Positions 7,544 to 14,515 of a DNA stretch of 64,000 nucleotides are shown here, one piece after another (the first letter of the stretch is position 1; each line of letters starts with the position of its first letter). Where the stretch lies: assembly GCF_018129025.1 (NCBI RefSeq), contig NZ_JAAEDI010000001.1, positions 62,001 through 126,000 of the forward strand, read 5' to 3'. Under the pieces are notes generated by a model. The model made no database searches, was not told the origin of the DNA, and saw only the letters and a list, made by a program, of their open reading frames with translations. The DNA is from Neoroseomonas terrae. Its GTDB lineage: Bacteria; Pseudomonadota; Alphaproteobacteria; Acetobacterales; Acetobacteraceae. The position numbers and the translations under genes are program-made.

Positions 7544-8784
7544 GCAGCGCCGCGCACGATCTGCACCGGGTCGAGCCGCGCGGCGCGGCGTGCCGGAATC
7601 AGCGCCGCCAACGCAGCCGAGGCGATGGCGAAGAAGGAGGCGATGACGTAGATGCGCCAGTCGCGCGCCAGCAGGAAGCGGTCGTTGCCCGCGGGCGTTG
7701 CGGTCTGGAAGCGCACCTGGGCGAGGCCCTCGATCATCAGCTGGCCGATCAGGCAGCCGAGCACAGCGCCGAGGAAGCCCGCGATCAGCCCCTGCACCAG
7801 GAACAGCCGCTGCACGTCGCCCTCGGTGAAGCCGAGCGACTTCAGGATGGCGATGTCGCGCGTCTTCTCGAACACCACGGTCGAGATGATGTTGTAGATG
7901 CCGAAAGAGGCCACCAGCAGGATGGCGCCGGTGACGCTGTACATGATGGCGTTCTGGATGACGAAGACGGTGAGGATGTTGCGGTTCTGCTCCTCCCAGC
8001 TTTCCGTGCGGTCGCCGAAGCGGGATTCGAGTTCCCGCGCCAGGGGCTCGGCCTGCGTCACGTCGGCGAGGCGAAGCTGGATCTGGTTGATGACGTTGGG
8101 CCGGTCCTGCAGCACCTGGTTGACCTTCAGCAGCATGTAGCCGGCGCCCTGGTCGAGGGTCGCGATGCCCGTGTGGAAGATGCCGACGATCTTCATCTGG
8201 AGCGAGACGCCGCGGGGCGAGACCGCCACCACCGTGTCGCCCATCTCCACGCCAAGGCGCAGCGCCAGCGCATCGCCGATGATCAGCCCGTTCGCCGTGG
8301 AACGCAGGTCGTCGAGGCGGCCGTGCAGCATGTCCTTGCCGATGTTGGCCACGCGCGCATAGCGCACGGGGTCGATGCCGGTGACGCTGACCGACACATC
8401 GCGCGAGCCGTAGCGCAGCAGCGCCGTGCCTGTGAGGATGGGTGCCGCCGCCGCGCCCGGGATCGCCTCGATGATCGCCAGCTTGTCGCCGGCGGCGCGG
8501 ATGCCGCGCACGCGGTCCACCGGCTTGACGCCGTTGATCTGCACGGCGCCGTCCGGCATGGCCATCTGGGCGGCCTGCGGCGTCGGGCTGCGCGTCTCGT
8601 CCTTGATGACGATGTGCGGCTGCACGTCGATCACCTGCTGGACGAAGTAGGTCTGGAAGCCGCTCATCATCGCGGCGATGGCAATGAAGAAGGCGACACC
8701 GAGGGCGACGCCGAGCACGCTGACCAACGTCTGCCGCCGCCGCCGCGACAGCATGCCGCGCGCGAGGTCGAGGATGAGCTTCAT
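7540..8784 (-). CDS. FtsX/MacB-like ABC transporter permease
   Basis: A 414-aa permease of the type VII (MacB/LolCE/FtsX) class. The first membrane helix lies around residues 18-43 (SVLGVALGVAFFIAIAAM). A large periplasmic core (MacB_PCD, about 44-270) follows, then three C-terminal helices with the FtsX domain (around 285-315, 335-360 and 380-405), ending in LIPARRAARLDPVQIVR. The ARLDP-[VI]-x-[AI]-[LI]R ending is typical of the family. Overlaps with both neighbours (ATGA type) show tight coupling with the adaptor and ATPase. Confidence 0.92.
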   Translation of the reverse strand: MKLILDLARGMLSRRRRQTLVSVLGVALGVAFFIAIAAMMSGFQTYFVQQVIDVQPHIVIKDETRSPTPQAAQMAMPDGAVQINGVKPVDRVRGIRAAGDKLAIIEAIPGAAAAPILTGTALLRYGSRDVSVSVTGIDPVRYARVANIGKDMLHGRLDDLRSTANGLIIGDALALRLGVEMGDTVVAVSPRGVSLQMKIVGIFHTGIATLDQGAGYMLLKVNQVLQDRPNVINQIQLRLADVTQAEPLARELESRFGDRTESWEEQNRNILTVFVIQNAIMYSVTGAILLVASFGIYNIISTVVFEKTRDIAILKSLGFTEGDVQRLFLVQGLIAGFLGAVLGCLIGQLMIEGLAQVRFQTATPAGNDRFLLARDWRIYVIASFFAIASAALAALIPARRAARLDPVQIVRGAA

Positions 8785-9773
8785 GGCCGGAGCCGGACCG
8801 TCTGCCCGTCCACGAGGCGGGCCGGCGGGTTGAGGACTACGGCTTCTCCGCGGGCAAGGCCGTTCAGCACCTCGACGGCGCGGGGTCCCTGCACCCCGAT
8901 CTCGACCGGGCGGCGTTCCACCGTTTCGCGGCGGACCACGAAGACGCCGCCGTCGCGGACCGCCGCCGGCGGCACGAGCACGGCGTCGTCCGTCTGGCGC
9001 AGCACGATGTTCGCCTCGACCGTCATGCCGATCAGCAGCGGCGTATCGTCCGGCAGGGCGAGGCGTACGCGGTAGGCCTTGCGGGTGGCGTCGCCCTTCG
9101 GGGTGATCTGCGCGACGGTCGCGGTGAGGACCTGGTTGGGGAAGGCATCGGCTCGCAGCAGCACGTGCTGGCCTTCGAGAACCTGGGCGATGTCCTCCTC
9201 ATCGACCTCCGCCGTGACGCGCAGGGGGCGGGGTTCGCCGATCCAGAACAGGGAGGCGGGGGTGTCGACAACCTCGCCTGGTTCGGCATCCCGGCGCAGC
9301 ACCACGCCGTCGGAGGGTGCGCGCACGACGTAGTCGTCGAGCCGGCGGCGCGCGGCGTCGGCGGCGGCGCGCACGGCGCGGGCCTCCGCCTCCGCGCGGT
9401 CGAGGGCGGAGCGGGAGGCGATGTCGCGGGTAACCAACGTGCGGGTGCGGGCGAGTTCGTCATCGGCGAAACGGGCGCGGGCCTCGGCTTCCTCGACGCG
9501 GTGGCGCGCCTCGCGGTCGTCCAGGCGGGCCATGGGCTCGCCGGCCGAGACGCGGTCGCCCTCCTCGACCATGACGTCGGTGATGCGGGCGCGTACGGCG
9601 GGACCGACGCGGGCCCAGTGGACCGGTTCGACGCTGCCGGTGGCATAGACGGCGCGCAGGGCCGGGCCCGTAGTCACGACGGCGATGGCGACAGCCGGCG
9701 GCATGGTCCACCAGAACCAGCCGGCGGCAAGGGCGAGGGGGAGGGCGGCCAAGAGCAATAGGCGACGACGCAT
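8781..9773 (-). CDS. Efflux periplasmic adaptor (HlyD/MacA-like membrane fusion protein)
   Basis: A 330-aa membrane fusion protein with an N-terminal anchor (RRRLLLLAALPLALAAGWFWW), a lipoyl/barrel-sandwich domain split by a short alpha-helical hairpin rich in Ala/Arg/Glu (about 90-160), then beta-barrel and membrane-proximal domains (DDAVLVPPAAV, GLARGEAVVLNPP). I chose the ATG at 9773 because it immediately precedes the anchor; the longer frame to 9905 runs into the tRNA. It is the promoter-proximal gene of the adaptor-permease-ATPase operon and would link the permease to an outer-membrane factor, which is not encoded here. Confidence 0.9.
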   Translation of the reverse strand: MRRRLLLLAALPLALAAGWFWWTMPPAVAIAVVTTGPALRAVYATGSVEPVHWARVGPAVRARITDVMVEEGDRVSAGEPMARLDDREARHRVEEAEARARFADDELARTRTLVTRDIASRSALDRAEAEARAVRAAADAARRRLDDYVVRAPSDGVVLRRDAEPGEVVDTPASLFWIGEPRPLRVTAEVDEEDIAQVLEGQHVLLRADAFPNQVLTATVAQITPKGDATRKAYRVRLALPDDTPLLIGMTVEANIVLRQTDDAVLVPPAAVRDGGVFVVRRETVERRPVEIGVQGPRAVEVLNGLARGEAVVLNPPARLVDGQTVRLRP

Positions 9774-9897
9774 GGCAGGAACAGGTAGCACGCGGGAGTG
9801 GCGGGAGGGTGGCGGCGCCAAACACGGTTGCGCCGTGAGCGCGCGGGGGGTAGAGAGCGCCGCCCAGGGCCGCGTGGAGACACAGTGGCCGACCGGC

Positions 9898-9972
<75 letters not shown>

Positions 9973-9983
9973 TTATCAAAGAC

Positions 9984-11099
9984 TTAGCTAGGGTCTTTTC
10001 CGACGTTCCGACGGGCGTTCCGACGCTTGTCCGTCAGGTGTTCCCGCTCCTCCGCCTCGACCCTGAGCCGCGCCGCGGCCTCGAACTGCTCCGGGGTGCG
10101 TCGCGCGTAGCGCCTCGCCATGGCCGTTGTCTCGTGGCCGGTATGAGTGCTGAGGGCGATCACGTCGGCGCCCGCGTCCGACAGCTCGGTAGCGGCCGTC
10201 GCGCGCAGGTCGCGCCACTGAAGGTCGGCCGGGATGCCCGCGGCCTCGGCAATCTCCCGGAAGATGTGCCGGAAGTGGTCACCGCCCCATGGAGCCTTTG
10301 TCGTCTCGCAGATCAGAACCTGCACGCCGCCCCGCTCAGTGGCGGCCAGAGCGTCTTTCAGGTCGGGGTAGGCGTCGGCTACCAGAGGCACGTCGGCGCC
10401 CGTCTTGCCCGTTGTGAGGGTCCGTTGGTCCAGCGCCGTCCATGTCAGCCCGAGAATGTCGGCCTGCCGCAGCCCCAGGCGCCAGCCAAGCCGCAGCGCG
10501 AGCGCCTGCGAAGGCCAGTCCATCTCGACCGCCTTGGCGGCGAAGGCGTCAATCTGCGCCCGCGTCCATCGCTGCTTGCGAGCCGCGACGCCGGGAAGCT
10601 CCATACCTGCCCACGGGTTGGCTTCGACGTGCTCTTGCCGGCGCGCCCAGTTCCACACACGGCGGGCGTACCGGCAGGCGTAGTGCGCCGCCGCGGCGCC
10701 GCGAGCTATGCGCAGGTCGGCGTGTATCTTGTCGGCATGGCGCGGCTTCAGTGCCTTTGCCGGGATAGTGCCGAGTTGCAGGCCGTTCACATCATGGGCC
10801 GCCAGGACGCCGGCCAGCCATCGGTAGTCTCGCCGCGTATTGTCGGCCAGCCCTTCGAATTTCGCCGTCGCTTCGAACAAGCTGAACAGCCATCGCACGC
10901 TGCCGGGCGCGCCCTTCGCGGCATCCGCTGACAGCGACCGGTTTAGGTTCCGCGCCGTTGCCCATGCCGACGCCTGGTCGGCGCCGAGGGCGACTGTCTT
11001 GTGCGAGGGGCCTCGCAGCCGCGGCGGCGGCTCCCAGAACCAACGCCCCTTCCGCAGATAGGTGTAGGGCGGCCGGGTGGTCGGATCGTCTGGCGTCAT
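9984..11099 (-). CDS. Tyrosine-type site-specific integrase
   Basis: A 371-aa phage/island integrase. The N-terminal arm- and core-binding region (about 60-165, with SVRWLFSLFEATAKF and a helical block) precedes the catalytic domain. Predicted active-site residues are R211 (GLRQADIL), K232 (TGKTG), R299 (WRDLRATAATEL), H322 (HTGHETT) and nucleophile Y331 (RRYARR). In the usual HxxR box the first histidine position is an arginine (R296-D-L-R299). The gene sits 11 bp behind tRNA-Thr and is transcribed towards it, the standard layout for an element integrated in a tRNA 3' end. The next gene upstream is a small excisionase-sized ORF. Confidence 0.93.
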   Translation of the reverse strand: MTPDDPTTRPPYTYLRKGRWFWEPPPRLRGPSHKTVALGADQASAWATARNLNRSLSADAAKGAPGSVRWLFSLFEATAKFEGLADNTRRDYRWLAGVLAAHDVNGLQLGTIPAKALKPRHADKIHADLRIARGAAAAHYACRYARRVWNWARRQEHVEANPWAGMELPGVAARKQRWTRAQIDAFAAKAVEMDWPSQALALRLGWRLGLRQADILGLTWTALDQRTLTTGKTGADVPLVADAYPDLKDALAATERGGVQVLICETTKAPWGGDHFRHIFREIAEAAGIPADLQWRDLRATAATELSDAGADVIALSTHTGHETTAMARRYARRTPEQFEAAARLRVEAEEREHLTDKRRNARRNVGKDPS

Positions 11100-11105
11100 G
11101 CTGCC

Positions 11106-11366
11106 TCAGCGGAAGCCGAATGCGCGGTCCAAGTGCGCCTCGGCAGCCTCCACGGTAGCCGCAATGCCCCCAGCAGCGTCCAGCGCTCTGTCCACGGCGC
11201 GTTGATCCCAGCGGGCGGCGCGGTCGTCCGGCTTCAGCCCCCAGATCGGGGTCGGGATGCGCCCCTGTGCGATCCGCTCCCCCAGCTCCGTCGCCGTGAT
11301 GCCACCGAGGTAGGCGCGCAGGGCGGCGCGGGATAGCAGGCGGGGACTGCGCGCCGGCTCAGCCAT
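11106..11366 (-). CDS. Small DNA-binding-like protein next to integrase
   Basis: An 86-aa protein starting at the ATG of MAEPARSPRLLSRAALRAYL. The N-terminal half (LLSRAALRAYLGGITATELGERIAQGRIP) has the look of a MerR/AlpA-type helix-turn-helix used by excisionases and helix-turn-helix adaptor proteins. The WxxxxVDRAL segment in the C-terminal half resembles the tail of such phage site-selection proteins. It lies 7 bp from the integrase on the same strand. A role as recombination directionality factor is an inference from size and position only. Confidence 0.55.
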   Translation of the reverse strand: MAEPARSPRLLSRAALRAYLGGITATELGERIAQGRIPTPIWGLKPDDRAARWDQRAVDRALDAAGGIAATVEAAEAHLDRAFGFR

Positions 11367-11544
11367 CGGCGGCCTCGCGAATGGCGCGCTCGGCCAGCCG
11401 GCGCTTGCGGAACACGCCGATGCGGCGGTCGGGCCGGTCCCATGGCGTATCGGTGAATAGGACCGCGACCACGTCGACCCCGTCATCGAGGCGCTTGGCG
11501 AGCCCGATGGCGTCGCCGGCGGCGTTCGTCACCACCTCCCCCAT
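11359..11544 (-). CDS. Hypothetical protein, phage-type small gene
   Basis: A 61-aa acidic/basic protein starting at the ATG of MGEVVTNAAGDAIGLAKRL, with a C-terminal Arg-rich helix (FRKRRLAERAIREAA). I recognise no family. Its stop overlaps the next small gene by 8 bp, and its start touches the stop of the gene upstream at 11544, so it belongs to a compact run of five to six coupled minus-strand genes. Coding status rests on that tight packing and on the lack of stops. Confidence 0.5.
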   Translation of the reverse strand: MGEVVTNAAGDAIGLAKRLDDGVDVVAVLFTDTPWDRPDRRIGVFRKRRLAERAIREAADG

Positions 11545-11837
11545 CACCCGCCCCCTTCCCGCGGCGGCGGGGGGAGGGTGGAGACGCTTTCGCGCATCGC
11601 CCACACCGCGTCCGCGGCGTGCTTCAATGCGGCGGCCACTGCTTCAGCCCGGCGGCCAGACTCCCCGCGCAAGGGCTTCCTTGGCTCCAGATCCTTGCGG
11701 ATGGCGTCGATTAAATTGGCGGCATCACCATAAGCGCAACGCAGGGCGGTGGGGTCGTACCCAAGAGCCTCGCGATGCTGCTTCATGATGGTCGCCGCCT
11801 GCTTCTCCCGCCACCCCTGCGCGTCCGGGGCGGTCAT
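11544..11837 (-). CDS. Hypothetical protein, accessory-region gene
   Basis: A 97-aa hydrophilic, largely alpha-helical protein starting at the ATG of MTAPDAQGWREKQAATIM (another ATG lies four codons upstream). It ends in a proline/glycine run (STLPPPPREGGG). I do not recognise a family. It overlaps both neighbours by one to four bases, which supports it as a real member of the small-gene operon behind the integrase. Confidence 0.5.
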   Translation of the reverse strand: MTAPDAQGWREKQAATIMKQHREALGYDPTALRCAYGDAANLIDAIRKDLEPRKPLRGESGRRAEAVAAALKHAADAVWAMRESVSTLPPPPREGGG

Positions 11838-11947
11838 GCGAAGGCCCATCCGAGAGCGAAGCCGATGAGCAGGGCCACAAGAACGGCGACCAGGCCCACC
11901 CGCAGCATCAGCATCGCCACGCCGGTCGCAATGTCTCGTCCCTCCAT
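11834..11947 (-). CDS. Very small single-pass membrane protein
   Basis: A 37-aa protein, MEGRDIATG followed by one hydrophobic helix (about residues 10-35) and ending GWAFA. It is consistent with a small membrane protein of phage or island origin. It overlaps the downstream gene by four bases (ATGA type), and its ATG overlaps the stop of the upstream winged-helix gene at 11947. It is shorter than most gene callers accept; the perfect stop-start couplings on both sides are the main support. Confidence 0.45.
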   Translation of the reverse strand: MEGRDIATGVAMLMLRVGLVAVLVALLIGFALGWAFA

Positions 11948-12171
11948 CAATCCTTCCCCCTCTCGACGGCGGCTGCGGCGAGTGCCCAAGACGTTGGATT
12001 GCCTTCGACAACTCGACGCACGAGCCCTTTCCGTTCCAGCGCGAGCAGGGCGCGCCGGGCCTCCGCGGTCGTTGTGCGGGCACCATGAGCCACGTCGCTG
12101 GTCCACAGAGCCCCCTCTGCCTGCCACCGACGCAGCACGGACAGCACCGACGCCATTACTGGATCGCTCAC
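11947..12171 (-). CDS. Small winged-helix-like protein
   Basis: A 74-aa protein with GTG start at 12171, which forms a GTGA overlap with the stop of the upstream gene. The sequence SVLSVLRRWQAEGALWTSDV, then ARTTTAEARRALLALERKGLVRRVVEG, follows a winged-helix pattern: helix, recognition helix, wing. This fold is common in replication initiators, MarR-like regulators and phage transcription factors. DNA binding is inferred from the pattern alone. Confidence 0.5.
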   Translation of the reverse strand: MSDPVMASVLSVLRRWQAEGALWTSDVAHGARTTTAEARRALLALERKGLVRRVVEGNPTSWALAAAAVERGKD

Positions 12172-12521
12172 GACGCCCCGCCCTCCCCAGCCCCTGCGCG
12201 GATGGTCGCGGCCCATTTTCTGAACTGGTCTGCGGCCTCAGGGTCTTTCTCGCGATCGGCCATTGCTTCGAGCATTGAGGCTGTTTGTTCTCGGCCCTCC
12301 TTCCGCGCCGCCTCGATCATCGCCGCCAGCGCGGATGCGGATGCGGAGGGGAGGGGGAGGCAACGAATGGCGTGCTCTATGCTTTCAAGATCGTTGTCCC
12401 GCTCGCGCGCCCGCGCCTCGAATACGATTTGCACAGCACGCTCCCGCATCGCCGCTGCCGACGCAGCGCGCTCGGCTGCGATCTGGTCGGGGGCGAGCAG
12501 TGGCGCCCAGTGCGTTGGCAC
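12168..12521 (-). CDS. Hypothetical coiled-coil protein, accessory-region gene
   Basis: A 117-aa helical protein from the GTG at 12521 (frame open to 12608). It is rich in Ala, Glu and Arg (AAERAASAAAMRERAVQIVF, ERDNDLESIEHAIRCLPLP, ARKEGREQTASMLEAMAD). I recognise no family. It is the first gene of the coupled small-gene run that reads towards the integrase. Immediately upstream, in other frames of the same strand, lies the end of a degraded virion-like gene, so the N-terminus could itself be a rearrangement junction. Confidence 0.5.
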   Translation of the reverse strand: MPTHWAPLLAPDQIAAERAASAAAMRERAVQIVFEARARERDNDLESIEHAIRCLPLPSASASALAAMIEAARKEGREQTASMLEAMADREKDPEAADQFRKWAATIRAGAGEGGAS

Positions 12522-13187
12522 ATTCTTGGCGCCATTGCGGGTTGGCGAGCGCCTCGGCACCGGCAGTGCCGGCCGCAACATCGCCGGCAAGGCCGGCAAA
12601 CTGATCACCCGTCGGCATGGGTGCGTTCAGAATGGCATCGGTGCCAGCCTGATTGACGCCCCACGACCCGGGCTCAAAGACGCTGTTCCAGTTGCTCCCA
12701 AAGCCGCCCAGCGCCGCAGTCGGGATCGACACGCCGCCCGGCCCGAGGAATGAGCCGCCGGGGTCGAACATGTTCTCAACCGCCGAGGTCGGGGCCTTCG
12801 TAGGGCGGCGCAGCCGGCTCCAACCAGTCGCTCACCTGGTCGAAATGAAGGGCGCGGCGCCGAGCCCGCCCAGCAGCAGCGACGCCAGCATGTTATTGCC
12901 GCCGCCACCCGAGCCGCCACCACCACCGCCGGCTGATGTGCCGGCAACGGGGTGATCTCGGGCGGGCGCACCGCCTGACCGCCGCTGTCTATCGGCGGGA
13001 GCCTAGAAGGCGGTTGGAGAATCTCGACGATGCCCGACGTCGTGCCGACCGATGCGCGGTCAGATAACGCCCCGTCTGCATGCCGGGAGCGTAGGGAATG
13101 CCGCCAATGTAGCGGGATGCAATTGCCATCTCAGGCGCTCCGGGCGGCGCGAGGAGATGCGGCATGAGGTGAGGGGGAAGCTCCACC
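12490..13187 (-). pseudogene. Frameshifted phage/virion-like gene remnant
   Basis: Reading the minus strand from about 13187, one plausible protein can be followed only by changing frame about four times. MAIASRYIGGIPYAPGMQTG starts it, then RASVGTTSGIVEILQPPSRL, then a poly-Gly linker GTSAGGGGGGSGGGGNNML, then DQVSDWLEPAAPPYEGPD, and finally VENMFDPGGSFLGPGG through NWNSVFEPGSWGVNQAG. Each segment is well-formed and joins the next at a one-base shift. The composition (Gly/Ser linker, hydrophobic LASLLLGGLGAAPF helix) resembles internal virion or tail-associated phage proteins, but I cannot name the family. Either a decayed gene or a run of sequencing indels explains it. Confidence 0.5.
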
Positions 13188-13308
13188 GCTGGCAGTCCCG
13201 GCGCGGGTTATGACCTGCCAGGCAATAGTGGAGTTACAGCAAATGATCCATCAAATCGATTAAGAGTACCGTCTATAATTGGTTGTTCCGTTGTGTTGGT
13301 GCGTTCCG

Positions 13309-13587
13309 TCAGCCCACCATCGCGTCCGGACCAAAGGGCTTGGGCGGCGCGCCCAACGGGTAGAAGGCTGACTCGCCTCCCGACTCCTGCCAGATTTTCC
13401 GCAATGCAGCTTCGAACTGGCGTCTGGCCGAAGCCAGCGCAGACGCGTCGCCTAGTAAGGCGGCGCCGTCCAACGCAACGCGCAACTCCGCCGCGATGGC
13501 CCGGAGTGCTTCCAACGGCTGGTCGGCAAACGATAGTTGCTGCCTGATAGCCGCCGCGATCGCGGCTTCAAGAACGCTTTCTCCCAC
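13309..13587 (-). CDS. Hypothetical protein, accessory-region gene
   Basis: A 92-aa protein beginning GTG (MGESVLEAAIAAAIRQQLSF) with a good ribosome binding site, GGAGGAAC, five bases upstream, which decides the start. It is helical and Ala-rich with a Pro/Gly C-terminus (LGAPPKPFGPDAMVG). I recognise no family. A preceding minus-strand frame (about 13740-13600, ADWVYLPPPNTPVIRIPAG) looks like the end of another small phage-type protein without a usable start. Both fit the decayed-element reading of this region. Confidence 0.5.
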   Translation of the reverse strand: MGESVLEAAIAAAIRQQLSFADQPLEALRAIAAELRVALDGAALLGDASALASARRQFEAALRKIWQESGGESAFYPLGAPPKPFGPDAMVG

Positions 13588-13889
13588 GAGTTCCTCCGAG
13601 CGGACGTCGTCTGCCCGGCAGGAATCCGAATCACGGGCGTGTTAGGCGGCGGCAAGTACACCCAATCGGCGGGGTGGGGGACGCAATTCGATGCGAAAAG
13701 CGCGTTGCCGATCGTGACGGGATCGGAGAGGGCGTGAATTGTGCGTCAAGCGATTGTCGGCTCGGCTTCTCAATCCAAGTTGAATCAAGCCCTTAGCGGG
13801 GAATGCAACTGACGCGGGTGTTTAACGATGTTGAAACACGCATTTCGGGGAATCTAACTCTACATGCGTCGTTGCCGGGGATACATCAG
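13588..13889. other. Gene-poor stretch with short CGGGGAAT repeats
   Basis: No intact gene is visible. On the minus strand, a coding-like fragment (13740-13600) reads towards the hypothetical gene at 13587. Three short direct repeats of CGGGGAAT occur: near 13797-13804 and 13849-13856, with a third further on at about 13980-13987. Base composition is less G+C-rich than the flanks. I see no convincing copy of the tRNA-Thr 3' end here. Confidence 0.4.
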
Positions 13890-14114
13890 ATGGCCAGCAC
13901 CCAACCGACCTATGCCGCTGCGTTCGAAGCGAGCCGTGGCGCGCCCCAGATGATTGACACCCACTCAGTCGTTGACGTTAGCGGGGAATACTTCGCTGCT
14001 GTGACGCCCGCGTTGGAACTGGCGCTTGCGAGTGCCCATGAGGCTGGGCACGAGCGCGCGGTTCGGATCCTCCATGCGGTCATCGCCATTCTCGATGATC
14101 CCGGCTTGCGCTGA
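13890..14114 (+). CDS. Hypothetical protein
   Basis: A 74-aa acidic protein starting MASTQPTYAAAFEASRGAPQ, with the helical C-terminal half ALELALASAHEAGHERAVRI. The frame is open from 13803, but I prefer the ATG at 13890 because the preceding residues look non-coding. No family is recognised. It is the only plus-strand candidate in the integrase-associated region, so it may be a lone accessory gene or a spurious frame. Confidence 0.35.
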   Translation: MASTQPTYAAAFEASRGAPQMIDTHSVVDVSGEYFAAVTPALELALASAHEAGHERAVRILHAVIAILDDPGLR

Positions 14115-14515
14115 CCGCTCCCCGCATTTCATCGCGACTGCTTTCGGTCAGCGAAAGTCTCTGGTCTGGGGCATCTTCGCGCGCCGGGAGCCGGGCTCCG
14201 GGCGTTTCACCTCATCAGCCCGCCCCAGCATCCGCTCCGAGCAGGCGCCGTCGTCCTTACCGTCGATGCGGCCTGAACTGATCAAGGAGGTCCAGTCCGC
14301 CGGATACCTCAGCTGCGCGACCAGCACCACCGCGTGCTGCCCACTCGAGCGCGCTCAGCGATCGCGCACCTAGATGTGGGCGCACGACCGCCCCACGCCC
14401 TGCGGAGCCAAGCACCGGTTGGCACCGTCACCCATATCGCACGCAGTCCCGCCCGGATCGACCCCGCGCTGCCCACCGCCGGCCAATGCCTGCGGTCGCG
14501 ACCGCATGCGCGTCA
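14115..14515. other. Non-coding/degraded stretch, right edge of the accessory region
   Basis: No gene can be supported. A minus-strand frame (14148-14330) gives a protein-like run (QLRYPADWTSLISSGRIDGK) without recognisable family or start signal and may be a remnant. No direct repeat of the tRNA-Thr 3' end was found, so the downstream attachment site of the 9984 integrase is not located. The terminal codons of the peptide-binding protein begin at 14516. Confidence 0.4.

Noticed and set aside
13797..13987. CGGGGAAT triplicate as an attachment core
   Set aside because: The repeats are too short and unevenly spaced, and do not match the tRNA-Thr 3' end.
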